Assembly: GCF_042767895.1 (NCBI RefSeq)
Contig: NC_091571.1
Location: 19,772,570 to 19,836,569 of the forward strand
From: Penaeus vannamei
Taxonomy: Eukaryota > Arthropoda > Malacostraca > Decapoda > Penaeidae
Length of the DNA: 64,000 nt
Reading direction: 5' to 3'
Positions 22,931 through 36,236 of this stretch are shown here, one piece after another (the first letter of the stretch is position 1; every line of letters begins with the position of its first letter). Made by a program: the position numbers and the translations under genes. The notes beneath the pieces are model-generated. The model did not search any database and was not told the DNA's origin. It saw only the letters and a list, made by a program, of their open reading frames with translations.

Positions 22931-25900
22931 TATTAATTAGGATAATTAATAATAGCAATTATCAACAATACTCTAATTATTTTCATGATGATAACAGTAA
23001 GACTAACGATGATGATAATAATTAGAAATAATAATGATAGTAGAAATAATCATAATATCGCTATTATTGTTATTATAATTATTACTGTTGAGATTTTGAG
23101 AATATGGTCGAAAAAAAACCTTTTCGAGTTTATGGGATGATTATGATGATTTCTGCAATAATTCGGCTAATTATGATGATTTTCATGATAATCCCATAAT
23201 TAATGTCGATAATAATGGTAATTATGACATTAATTAGGATAATTATAATAGAATGAGAATTATAATGATAATTTGCGTAATTAAGGCAATAATAGCAATC
23301 ATCAACAATACTCTAATGATTTTCATGATAATAACAATAAGACTAACGATGATGATAATAATTTGAAATAATAATGATAGTAGAAATAATCATAGTATCG
23401 CTATTATTGTTATTATAATTATTGCTGTTGTTGTTATTATTTCTAAAATTATCATTATAGAAATAGTTATAATGAGGAAAATGACATTAATAATTAAGAT
23501 AACAGCTCTTATAATGATTATATTAAGGGTAATTATGACGATAATTACTATAATGATGATAATGATGATGTTAATGCTATTAATGATAATAATGATGATA
23601 AAAATCATAAAGCCCATCCATAATGAAAAGAGGCTAAAAGTATTAAAAAATAATAACAGTCGAAAAAACGGCGAAATCTAGCGATATATAGCCTTTTGAG
23701 AATATGGTCGAGAAACCACCCCTTTCGAATTTATGGGATGATTATTATGATTTCTGCAATATTTAGGCTAATTATAATGATTTCTATGATATTCCCATTA
23801 ACAATGACGATAATAATGATAATTATGACATTAATTCGGATAATTATAATAAAATGATAATTATGATGATAATTTGTGTAATTAAGGCAATAATAGCAAT
23901 CATCAACAATATTCTAATGATTTTCATGATAATAACAATAAGACTAACGATAATGATAATAATTAGGAATAATAATGATAGTAGAAATAATCATTATATC
24001 AATATTATTGTTATTATAATTATTACTGTTGTTATTATTTCTAAAATTATCATTATTGTTATTATAATTATAGAAATAGTTATAATGAGGAAAATGACAT
24101 TAATAATTAAGATGATAGCTCTTATAATGATTATATTAAGGATAATTATGGCGATAATTACTATAATGATGATAATGATTATGTTAATGCTAGTAATGAT
24201 AATAATGAAGATAATAATCATAAAACCCATCCATAATGATAAAAGCTAAAAGTATGTAACCCCCCAAAGTCGAAAAAACGGCGAAATCTAGCGATATATA
24301 GCCTTTTGAGAATATAGTCGAAAAAAAACCCTCTTAGAGTTTATGGGATGATTATGATAATTTCTGTAATAATTCGGCTAATTATGAGGATTTCCATGAT
24401 AATTCCATAAATAATGACGATAATAATGATATTTATGGCATTAATTAGGACAATTATGATATTAATTAGGATAATTATAATATGATAATTATAATGATAA
24501 TTTGCGTAATTAAGGCAATACTCTAATGATTTTCATGATAATAACAATAAGAATAACGATGATGATAATAATTAGAAATAATAATGATAGTAGAAATAAT
24601 CATAGTATCGCTATTATTGTTATTATAATTATTGCTGTTGTTGTTATCATTTCTAAAATTATCATTATTGTTGTTATCATTATAAAAATAGTTATAATAA
24701 GTAAAATGACATTAATAATGAAGATAATACCTCTTATAATGATTATATTAAGGGTAATTATGGCGATAATTACTATAATGATGATAATGATGATGTTAAT
24801 GCTATTAATGATAATAATGATGATGATAATAATAAAAAAGTCCATCCATTATTAAAAAAAACTAAAAGTATAATAAACCCCAAATTCGAAAAAACGTAAA
24901 ATCTAGCGATATATAACCTTTTGAGAATATGGTCGAAAAACACCCCTTTTCGAGTTTATGGGATGATTATGATGATTTCTGCAATAATTCGGCTAATTAT
25001 GATGAATTTCAAGATAATCCCATTAATAATGATGATATTAATGATAATTATGCCATTAATTAGGATAATTATGACATTGATTTGCATAATTATAATAAAA
25101 TGATAATCATAATGATAATTTGCGTAATTAAGGCAATAATAGCAATCATCAACAATACTCTAATGATTTTCATGATAATAATAAGACTAACGCTGATGAT
25201 AATAATTAGAAATAATAATGATAGTAGAAATAATCATAATATCGCTATGATTGTTATTATAGTTATTACTGTTGTTGTTATTATTTCTAGAATTATCATT
25301 ATTGTTATTATCATTATAGAAATAGTTATAATGAAGAAAATGACATTAAAAATTAAGATAATACCTCTTATAATGATTATATTATGGGTAAATATGGCGA
25401 TAATTACTATAATGATGATGTTAATACTATTATTAATAATAATGACGATAATAATCATAAAGCCCATACATAATGAAAAAAGGCTAAAAGTATTAATTAA
25501 TAATGATGATATTAATGATAATTATGCCATTAATTAGGATAATTATGACATTGATTTGCATAATTATATTAAAAGGATAATTATAATGATAATTTGCGTA
25601 ATTAAGGCAATAATAGAAATCATCTACAGTACTCTAATGATTTTCATGATAATAACAATAAGACTAACGATGATGATATTAATTAGAAATAATAATGATA
25701 GTAGAAATAATCATAATATCGCTATTATTGTTATTATAATTATTACTGTTGTTCTTATTATTTCTAAAATTATCATTATTGTTATTATCATTATAGAAAT
25801 AGTTTTAATGAGGAAAATGACATTAAAAATTAAGATAATAGCTCTTATAATGATTACATTTTGGGTAATTATGGCGATAATTACTATAATGATAATAATG

Positions 25901-28900
25901 ATGATGTTACTGCTATTAATGATAATAATAATGATGATAATAATCATAAAGCCCATCCATAATGAAAAAAGGCTAAAGGTATAAAAAAAACGAAAGTCGA
26001 AAAAACGTCGAAATCTACCGATATATAGCCTTTTGAGAATTTGGTGGAAAAAACCACCTTTTCGAGTTTATGGGGTGATTATGATAATTTCTGCAATAAT
26101 GCGACTAATTAGGATGATTTTCATGATAATCCCATTAATAATGACGATAATATGATTTTTATCATAATCCCATTAATAATGACGATAATATGATAATTAT
26201 GACATTAATTAGGATAATTAATAATAGCAATCATCAACAATACTCTAATGATTTTCATGATGATAACAATAAGACTAACGATGATGATAATAATTAGAAA
26301 TAATAATGATAATAGAAATAATCATAATATCGCTATTATTCTTACTATAATTATTACTGTTGTTATTATTTCTAAAATTATCATTATTTTTATTATCATT
26401 AGAGAAAAACTTATAATGAGGAAAATGACATTAATGATTAAGATAATAGCTCTTATAATGATCATATTAAGGGTAATTACGGCGATAATTACTATAATGA
26501 TGATAATGATGATGTTAATGCTATTATGAATGATAATAATAATGATGATAATAATCATAAAGCCCATCCATAATAATAATGATGATGATAATAATCATAA
26601 AGCCCATCCATAATGAAAAAAAGGCTAAAAGTATAAAAAAAAAACAAAGTCGAAAAAACGACGAAATCTAACGATATATAGCCTTTTGAGAATATGGTCG
26701 AAAAACGCCCCTTTGCGAGTTTATAGGATGATTATGATGATTTCTGCAATAATTTCGGCTAATTATGATGATTTTCATAATAATCCCATTAATAATGACG
26801 ATAATAAAAATAATTATGATATTAATTAGGATAATTATGACATTAATTAGGATAATTATAACAAAATGATAATTATAATGATAATTTGCGAAATTAAGGC
26901 AATAATAGCAATCATCAACAAAACTCTAATCATTTTCATGATAGTAACAATAAGACTAACGCTGATGATAATAATTAGAAATAATAATGATAGTAGAAAT
27001 AATTATGATATCGCTATTACTGTTATTATAATTATTACTGTTGTTTTTATTATTTCTAAAATTATCATTATTGATATTATCATTATAGAAATAGTTACAA
27101 TGAGAAGAATTACATTAATAATTAAGATAATAGCTCTTATAATGATTATATTATGGGTAATTATGGCAATAATTACTATAATGATGATAATGATGATGTT
27201 AATGCTATTAATGATAATAAAGATGATGATGATAATCATTAAGCCCATGCGAAATCTAGCGATATATAGGCTTATGAGAATATGGTCGAAATAAACCCTT
27301 ATCCAGTTTTTGGGATGATTATTATGCTGATTTCTGCAATAATTCGGCTACCTATGATGATTTTCATGATAATCCCATTAATAATGACGATAATAATGAT
27401 AATTATGACATTAATTTAGATAATTATGACATTAATTAGGGTAATTATAATAAAATAAGAATTATAATGATAATTTGCGTAATTAAGGCAATAATAGCAA
27501 TCATCAACAATACTCTAATGATTTTCACGATAATAACAATAAGACTAACGATGATGATAATAATTAGAAATAATAATGATAGTAGAAATAATCATAATAT
27601 CGCTATTATTGTTATTATAATTATTACTGTTGTTGTTATTATTTCTAAAATTATCATTATTGTTATTATCATTATAGAAATAGTTATAATGAGGAAAATT
27701 ACACTAATAATTAAGAAAATAGCTCTTGTAATGATTATATTAAGGGTAATTAATGCGATAATTACTATAATGATGATAATGATGATGTTAACGCTATTAA
27801 TAATAATAATGATAATGATAATAATCATAAATCCAATCCATAATGAAAAAAGGCTAAAAGAACACTAAGTCGAAAAAACGGCGAAATCTAGCGATATATA
27901 GCCTTTTCAGAATATGGTCGAAAAAAAAACCCTTTTCGAGTTTATAGGATGATTATGATAATGTCTGCAATAACTCGGCTAATTATGATGATTTTCATGA
28001 TAATCCCATTATTAATGAGGATAATAATTATAATTATGTAATTAATTAGGATAATTATAATAAAATGATAATTATAATGATAATTTGCGTAATTAAGGCA
28101 ATAATAGCAATCATCAACAATACTCTAATGATTTTGATGATAATAACAATAAGACTAACGATAATGATAATAATCAGAAATAATAATGATAGTATAAATA
28201 ATCATAATATCACTATTATTGTTATTATAATTATTACTGTTGTTGTTATTATTTCTAAAAATTATCATTATTCTTATTATTATAATAGAAATAATTATGA
28301 TAAGGAAAATGACATTAATAATTAAGATAATGGCTCTTATAATGATTATATTAAGGGTAAATATGGCGATAATTACTATAATGATGATAATAATGATGAT
28401 GATAATAATCATAAAGCCCATCCATAATAAAAAAAAAGCTAAAGTATAAAACCCCGATATAGGGCCTTTTGAGAATATGGTCGAAAAACCTGCTTTTCGA
28501 GTTTATGGGATGATTATGATGATTTCTGCAATAATTCGGCTAATTATGATGATTTTCATGATAATCCCATTAATAATGACGATAATAATGATAATCATGA
28601 CATTAATTAGGATAATTATGACATTAATTAGGATAATTATAATAAAGTGATAATTATAATTATAATTTGCGTAATTAAGGAAATAATAGCAATCATCAAC
28701 AATACTCTAATTATAATTATTACTGTTGTTATTATTTCTAAAATTATCATTATTGTTATTATCATTATATAAATAGTTAAAATTAGGAAAATGACATTAA
28801 TAATTAAAATGATAGTTCTTATAATGATTATATAATGATGATAATGATGATGTTAATGCTATTAATGATAATGATGATAATAATCATAAAACCCATCCAT

Positions 28901-29735
28901 AATAAAGAAACGGCGAAATCTAGCGATATAAAGCCTTGTGAGAATATGGTCGTAAAAAAAACCCTTTTCGAGTTTATGGGATGATTATGATGATTTGTGC
29001 AATAATTCGTCTAATTATTATGATTTTTATGATATTCCAAATAATAATGACGATAATAATGATAATTATGACATTAATTAGGATAATTATAACATCAATT
29101 AGGATAATTATGACATTAATTAGAATAATTATAATAAAATGATAATTATAATGATAATTTGCGTAATTAAGGCAATAATAGCAATCATCAACAATACTCT
29201 AATGATTTTCATGATAATAACAATAAGACTAACGATGATAATAATAATCAGAAATAATGATGATAGTATAAAGAATCATAATATCACTGTTATTGTTATT
29301 ATAATTATTACTGTTGTTGTTATTAATTCTAAAATTATCAATATTGTTATTATCATTATAGAAATAGTTAAAATGAGGAAAATGACATTAATAATTAAGA
29401 TAATAGCTCTTATAATGATTATATTAAGGATAATTATGGCGATAATTATTATGATGATGATAATGTGAATGCTATTAATGATAATAATGATGATGATAAT
29501 AATCATAAAGACCATCCATAATGAAAAAATGGCTAAAAGTATAAAAGCCCTCAAAGTCGAAAAAACGCCGAAATCTAGCGATATATAGCCATATGATAAT
29601 ATGGTCGAAAAAACCCTTTTGGAGTTTATGGGATGAATATGATAATTTCTGCAATAATTCGGCTAATTATAATGATTTTCATGATAATTCCATAAATAAT
29701 GACGATAATAATGATATTTATGGCATCAATTAGGA
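22930..29735 (+). repeat. Satellite family B array, forward orientation (about 11 units)
   Basis: GAGAATATGGTCGAAAA-type landmarks recur near 23098, 23697, 24307, 24920, 26035, 26690, 27278, 27909, 28473, 28940 and 29600. The modal spacing is about 600 bp. The long 24920-26035 interval contains a unit that lost its core near 25490. Each unit ends in one or more copies of a 21-bp element based on TAATTAGGATAATTATGACA. The GTCGAAAAAACGGCGAAATC core, the Ile/Met low-complexity frames and the layout parallel family A, so A and B look like diverged branches of one satellite. Confidence 0.92.
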
Positions 29736-31298
29736 TAATCATCATAATTATCATCATTATTGTCAATAATAAAGGAATCATCATGGAAATCATCATTATT
29801 ACCTTAATTAATGTTAAAATCCTCATAATTACCATAAAAAGCGAAAAGGTTTTTTTTCGACGTTTCTCTCAAAAGGCTGTAATACGCTAGATTTTGCCGT
29901 TTTTTCGACGTTTCTCTCAAAAGGCTGTAATACGCTAGATTTTGCCGTTTTTTCGACTTTTGGGATTTTATTACTTCTGGCCTTTATTTAATTATAAATG
30001 GACTGAATTATAATAATTATCATCATTATTATCATTACTCTCATCATTTTATGATTATTATCATTGTAGTCATTATCATCATGACTATCATTATTATCAT
30101 CATTATTGCAGTTATGATAATTATTATGCTAATTATTATTGCTATTTTTATCATTATAACTATATATATAATGATGATAGCAATAATGATGATCTTAAAA
30201 ATAATAATGACAATAATAGTAATTATAATGACAATGATAATGATGTTATTATTATTTCTATTGCCATTATCAGTATGGAAATTATTGGAATAGAGTTGAT
30301 TATTGCTATTATTGTAGTAATTATAAAAATTATCATTATAATTATGACTTTATCATTATTATCATTATTATTGTCATTATCATTGTCATTATCATCATAA
30401 TTATCATTATTGTCAATAATAAAGGATTCATAATAGAAAGCATCAAAATTACCTGAATTAATGTTAATATCCTCATAATTACCATTAAAAAGCGAAAAGG
30501 GTTTTTTTTCGACGTTTCTCTCAAAAGTCTGTAATACGATAGATTTTGCCCTTTTTCGACTTTATGGATTCTATTACTTCTGGCCTTTATTTCATTATAA
30601 ATGGACTGAATGATAATTATTATCATCATTATTATCATTACTGTCATCATTTTTATGATCATTATCATTATAGTCATTATCATCATGATTATCATTATTA
30701 TTATGATCATTATTGCAATTATAATAATTATAATGCTAATTATTTCTATTTTTATCATTATAACTATTTATATAATGATAGCAATAATGATGATCTTAGA
30801 AATAATAATGACAATAATAATAATTATAATGACAATGATAATGATGTTATTATTATTTTTATTGCCATTATTAGTATGGAAATTATTGGAATAGTGTTGA
30901 TTATTGCTATTATTGCAGTAATTAGCAAGATTATCATTATAATTATGACTTTATCATTATTATCATTATTATTGTCATTTTCATTGTCCTTCTCATCATA
31001 ATTATCATCATTATTGTCAATAATAAAGGAATAATCATGGAAATCATCATAATTTCCTGAATTAATGATAAAATCCTAATAATTACCATTAAAAAGAGAA
31101 AACTTTTTTTCGACGTTTCTCTCAAAATGATAATTATTATCATCATTATTATCATTACTGTCATCATTTTTATTATTATTATCATTATACTCGTTATCAT
31201 CATGATTATCATTGTTATCATCATTATTGCAGTATAATAATTATTATGCTAATTGTTATTGCTGTTTTTATCATTATAACTATTTATATAATGATAAT
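29735..31298 (-). repeat. Satellite family A, reverse orientation, at the right end of contig A
   Basis: At about 29735-29750 forward family B (…GGCATCAATTAGGATAAT) changes to reverse family A (CATTATTGTCAATAATAAAG). Three units follow. The first carries a tandemly doubled core. The last, near 31110-31130, has lost the core and joins ACGTTTCTCTCAAAATGATA directly. The array runs into the N gap at 31299. Confidence 0.88.
29857..29954 (-). repeat. Tandem duplication of the 49-bp satellite core module
   Basis: The module starting at TCGACGTTTCTCTCAAAAGG is present twice in a row (29857-29905 and 29906-29954). The TCGAC-flanked direct repeats that bound the core in every unit form the junction. 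The mirror arm carries the same doubling near 36018-36115, so it is not a sequencing slip in one contig. Confidence 0.9.
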
Positions 31299-31798
31299 NN
31301 NNNNNNNNNNNNNNNNNNNNNNNNNNNNNNNNNNNNNNNNNNNNNNNNNNNNNNNNNNNNNNNNNNNNNNNNNNNNNNNNNNNNNNNNNNNNNNNNNNNN
31401 NNNNNNNNNNNNNNNNNNNNNNNNNNNNNNNNNNNNNNNNNNNNNNNNNNNNNNNNNNNNNNNNNNNNNNNNNNNNNNNNNNNNNNNNNNNNNNNNNNNN
31501 NNNNNNNNNNNNNNNNNNNNNNNNNNNNNNNNNNNNNNNNNNNNNNNNNNNNNNNNNNNNNNNNNNNNNNNNNNNNNNNNNNNNNNNNNNNNNNNNNNNN
31601 NNNNNNNNNNNNNNNNNNNNNNNNNNNNNNNNNNNNNNNNNNNNNNNNNNNNNNNNNNNNNNNNNNNNNNNNNNNNNNNNNNNNNNNNNNNNNNNNNNNN
31701 NNNNNNNNNNNNNNNNNNNNNNNNNNNNNNNNNNNNNNNNNNNNNNNNNNNNNNNNNNNNNNNNNNNNNNNNNNNNNNNNNNNNNNNNNNNNNNNNNN
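31299..31798. other. Assembly gap of exactly 500 N at the centre of the inverted duplication
   Basis: A second run of exactly 500 N separates contig A from contig B. The inverted duplication therefore has no continuous sequence across its centre. The relative orientation of the two arms depends wholly on scaffolding. Confidence 0.99.
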
Positions 31799-32936
31799 AA
31801 ATTTCAACCTAACCTAACCTATCCTCACCAAATTCCAGTTAATGTAACCTAACCTCTATGAATCTGATTTAATATAAACCTTATGTAAGAAAAGGAAATT
31901 TGGAGTCTCCTGGTGAAATTGAAGCCTAACCTAACCTAATTTAACCTCACCAAATTCCAGCTAATGTAATCTAACCTCCATTAAATTAATTTAATATAAA
32001 CCTTACGTAAGAAAACGAAATTTGGAGTCTCCTGGTCAAATTTGAGCCAAACCTATCCTAACCTCACCAAATTCCAGCTAATGTAATCTAGCCTCCATTA
32101 AACTGATTTAATATAAACCTTATGAAAGAAAACGAAATTTGGAGTCTTCTGGTCAAATTTGAGCCTAATCTAACCTAACCTAACCTAACGTCACCAAATT
32201 CCAGGTAATGTAACCTAACCTCCATTAAACTGATTTAATATAAACCTTATGTAAGAAAACGAAATTTCGAGTCTCCTGGTCAAATTTCAACCTAACCTAA
32301 CCTAACCTATCCTAACCTTACCTCACCAATTTCCAGTTAATTTATCCTAACCTCCATTAAACTGATTTGTTATAAACCTTATGTAAGAAAACGAAATTTG
32401 GAGTCTCATGGTCAAATTTGAGCCTAACCTTACCTAACCTAATCTCACCAAATTCCAGTTAATGTAACCTAACCTCCATTAAACTAATTTAATATAAACT
32501 TTATTTAAGAAATCGAAATTTGAAGTCTCAGGATCAAATTTGAGCCTAACCTAACCTAACCTAACCTAACCTCACCAAATTCCAGATAATGTAACCTAGC
32601 TTCCATTAAACTGATTCAATATAAACCTTATGGAAGAAAACGAAATTTGAAGTCTCCTGGTTAAATTTGAGCCTAACCTAACCTAACCTAACCTAACCTA
32701 ACCTCACCAATTTCCAGTTAATGTAACCTAACCTCCATGAAACTGATTTAATATAAGCCTTATGTAAGAAAACGAAATTTGGAGTCTCCTGGTCAAATTT
32801 TAGCCTAACCTAACCTAACCTAACCTAACCTCACCAAATTCTAGTTAATGTAACCTAACCTCCATTAAACTGATTTTATATAAACCTTCTGTGAAAAAAA
32901 AAAAATGAAATTTGGAGTCTCCTCGTCAAATTTGAG
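31799..32936. repeat. Satellite family C: ~107+5n bp units with embedded (CCTAA)n
   Basis: Nine copies of GAAATTTGGAGTCTCCTGGT-type sequence start at 31895, 32017, 32134, 32261, 32393, 32515, 32642, 32774 and 32907. The spacings are 122, 117, 127, 132, 122, 127, 132 and 133. Each unit has a run of CCTAA pentamers, then CTCACCAAATTCCAG, TTAATGTAACCTAACCTCC, ATTAAACTGATTTAATATAA and ACCTTATGTAAGAAAACG. Lengths change in steps of five because the pentamer count changes; the last interval also has an A-run insertion. CCTAA is the complement of TTAGG, the common arthropod telomere repeat. The first bases after the gap are already inside a unit. Confidence 0.95.
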
Positions 32937-35900
32937 ATAGTAATCATAAAAATGATGACAGTAATGATAATAATGATGATAATAATTATCATTCAGTCCA
33001 TTTATAATGAAATTAAGGCATGAAGTAATAAAATCCCAAAAGTCGGAAAAACGGCAAAATCTAGCGTATTGCACCCTTTTGAGAGAAATTATGAGGATTT
33101 TAACATTAATTCAGGTAATTATGATGATTTCCATGACGATTCCTTCATTATTATAAATAATGATGATAATTATGATGATAATGACAATGATAATGGCAAT
33201 AATAATGATAATAATGATAAAGTCATAATTATAATGATAATCTTAATAGTTACTGCAATAATAGCAATAATTAGCTCTATTCCAATAATTTCCTTAATAA
33301 TAATGTCAATAGAAATAATAATAACATCGTTATCATTGTCATTACAATTATTATTATTCTCATTATCATTTCTAAGATCATCATTATTGCTCTCATCATT
33401 ATATAAATAGTTATAATCATAAAAAATATCAATAATAATTAGCATAGTAATTATTATAACTGCAATAATGATGATAATAATAATGATAATCATGATGATA
33501 ATGACTATAATGATAATAATCATAAAAATGATGACAGTAATGATAATAATTATGATAATAATTATCATTCAGTCCATTTATAATGAAATAAAGTCCAGAA
33601 GTAATAAATTCCCAAAAGTTGAAAAAAACGGCAAAATCTAGCGTATTACAGCCTTGTGAGAGAAATGTCGAAAAAAACCTTTTCGCTTCTAAATGGTAAT
33701 TATCCGGATTTTAACATTAATTCAGGTAATTATGAGGATTTTAATATTAATTCAGGTAAGAATGATGATTTCCATGATTATTCCTTTATTATTGACAATA
33801 ATGATGATAATCATGATGATAATGACAATGATAATGACAATAATAATGATAATAATGATAAAGTCATAATTATAATGATAATCTTCATAATTACTGCAAT
33901 AATAGCAATAATTAACTCTATTCCAATAATTTCCATACCAATAATGGCAATAGAAATAATAATAACATCATTATCATTGTCACTATAATTATTATTATTG
34001 TCATTATTATTTCTAAGATCATCAATATTGCTATTATCATTATATAAATAGTTATAATGATAACATAGCAGTAATAATTATTATAACTGCAATAATGAAG
34101 ATAATAATAATGATAATCATTATGATAATGACTATAATGATAATAATCATAAAAATGATGATAGTAACGATATAAATGATGATAATAATTATCATTTAGT
34201 CCATTTGTAATGAAATAAAGGCTAGAAGTACTGAAATCCAAGTAGTCGAAAAAAAAGGCAAAATCAAGCGTATTACAGCCTTTTGAGAGAAACGTAAAAA
34301 AAACAACCTTTTTCGCTTTCTAATGGTATTTATGAGGATTTTACCATCAATTCAGGTAATTATGATGATTTCCATGATGATTCCTTTATTTTTGACAATA
34401 ATTATGATAATTATGATGATAATGACAATGATAATGACAATAATAATGATAATAATGATAAAGTCATAATTATAATGATAAAGTCATAATTATAATGATA
34501 AAGTCATAATTATAATGATAATCTTTATAATTACTGCAATAATAGCAATAATTAACTCTATTCCAACAATTTCCATACTAATAATGGCAATAGAAATAAA
34601 AATAACATCAGATTTCATTGTCATTATAATTATTATTATTGTCATTATTATTTCTAAGATCATCATTATTGCTATTATCATTATATAAATAGTTATAATG
34701 ATAAAAACAGCAATAACAATTAGCATAATAATTATTATACTGCAATAATGATGATAACAATGATAATCATGATGATAACGAGTATAATGATAATAATAAT
34801 AAAAATGATGACAGTAATGATAATAATGATGATAATAATTATCATTTTGAGAGAAACGTCGAAAAAAAGTTTTCTCTTTTTAATGGTAATTATTAGGATT
34901 TTATCATTAATTCAGGAAATTATGATGATTTCCATGATTATTCCTTTATTATTGACAATAATGATGATAATTATGATGAGAAGGACAATGAAAATGACAA
35001 TAATAATGATAATAATGATAAAGTCATAATTATAATGATAATCTTGCTAATTACTGCAATAATAGCAATAATCAACACTATTCCAATAATTTCCATACTA
35101 ATAATGGCAATAAAAATAATAATAACATCATTATCATTGTCATTATAATTATTATTATTGTCATTATTATTTCTAAGATCATCATTATTGCTATCATTAT
35201 ATAAATAGTTATAATGATAAAAATAGAAATAATTAGCATTATAATTATTATAATTGCAATAATGATCATAATAATAATGATAATCATGATGATAATGACT
35301 ATAATGATAATGATCATAAAAATGATGACAGTAATGATAATAATGATGATAATAATTATCATTCAGTCCATTTATAATGAAATAAAGGCCAGAAGTAATA
35401 GAATCCATAAAGTCGAAAAAGGGCAAAATCTATCGTATTACAGACTTTTGAGAGAAACGTCGAAAAAAAACCCTTTTCGCTTTTTAATGGTAATTATGAG
35501 GATATTAACATTAATTCAGGTAATTTTGATGCTTTCTATTATGAATCCTTTATTATTGACAATAATGATAATTATGATGATAATGACAATGATAATGACA
35601 ATAATAATGATAATAATGATAAAGTCATAATTATAATGATAATTTTTATAATTACTACAATAATAGCAATAATCAACTCTATTCCAATAATTTCCATACT
35701 GATAATGGCAATAGAAATAATAATAACATCATTATCATTGTCATTATAATTACTATTATTGTCATTATTATTTTTAAGATCATCATTATTGCTATCATCA
35801 TTATATATATAGTTATAATGATAAAAATAGCAATAATAATTAGCATAATAATTATCATAACTGCAATAATGATGATAATAATGATAGTCATGATGATAAT

Positions 35901-36236
35901 GACTACAATGATAATAATCATAAAATGATGAGAGTAATGATAATAATGATGATAATTATTATAATTCAGTCCATTTATAATTAAATAAAGGCCAGAAGTA
36001 ATAAAATCCCAAAAGTCGAAAAAACGGCAAAATCTAGCGTATTACAGCCTTTTGAGAGAAACGTCGAAAAAACGGCAAAATCTAGCGTATTACAGCCTTT
36101 TGAGAGAAACGTCGAAAAAAAACCTTTTCGCTTTTTATGGTAATTATGAGGATTTTAACATTAATTAAGGTAATAATGATGATTTCCATGATGATTCCTT
36201 TATTATTGACAATAATGATGATAATTATGATGATTA
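32937..36236 (+). repeat. Satellite family A, forward orientation, at the start of contig B
   Basis: The change from family C is abrupt at about 32936 (TTTGAG then ATAGTAATCATAAAAATGAT). Cores lie near 33045, 33630, 34250, 35410 and 36015-36115; the last is doubled, and the unit near 34845 lacks its core. Bases 32937-34673 have no mirror partner in the window. From 34674 on they mirror contig A (sum 65972). Confidence 0.9.
34461..34520 (+). repeat. 20-bp direct triplication inside a family A unit
   Basis: AAGTCATAATTATAATGATA occurs three times back to back at 34461-34480, 34481-34500 and 34501-34520. Other family A units carry it once. The duplicated block lies just outside the mirrored region, so it cannot be compared between arms. 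Confidence 0.93.

Larger units (their letters stand above)
1706..31298 (+). repeat. Left arm of a giant inverted duplication ('contig A')
   Basis: This whole gap-to-gap block recurs as its reverse complement at 34674-60165. Paired coordinates add to near-constant sums: 61871 around 1751-1954, 61853 around 2345-11100, 61854 around 11300-12300, 61861 at 13104-13725, 61870 at 16502-19473, 61871 at 19689-21577, 61867 at 21934-24249, 61888 at 24526, 61923 at 24921-25467, and 65972 from 29626 to 31298. The first 45 bases (1706-1750) and the last bases before the gap (31261-31298) both have exact mirror partners, so contig A is entirely contained in the other contig. Steps in the sum are small indels plus one 4,049-bp difference. 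Confidence 0.96.

Noticed and set aside
31799..32936. A true telomere
   Set aside because: CCTAA runs are short and interrupted every ~120 bp by a conserved non-telomeric segment, so this is a telomere-like satellite. A real chromosome end nearby remains possible but is not shown.
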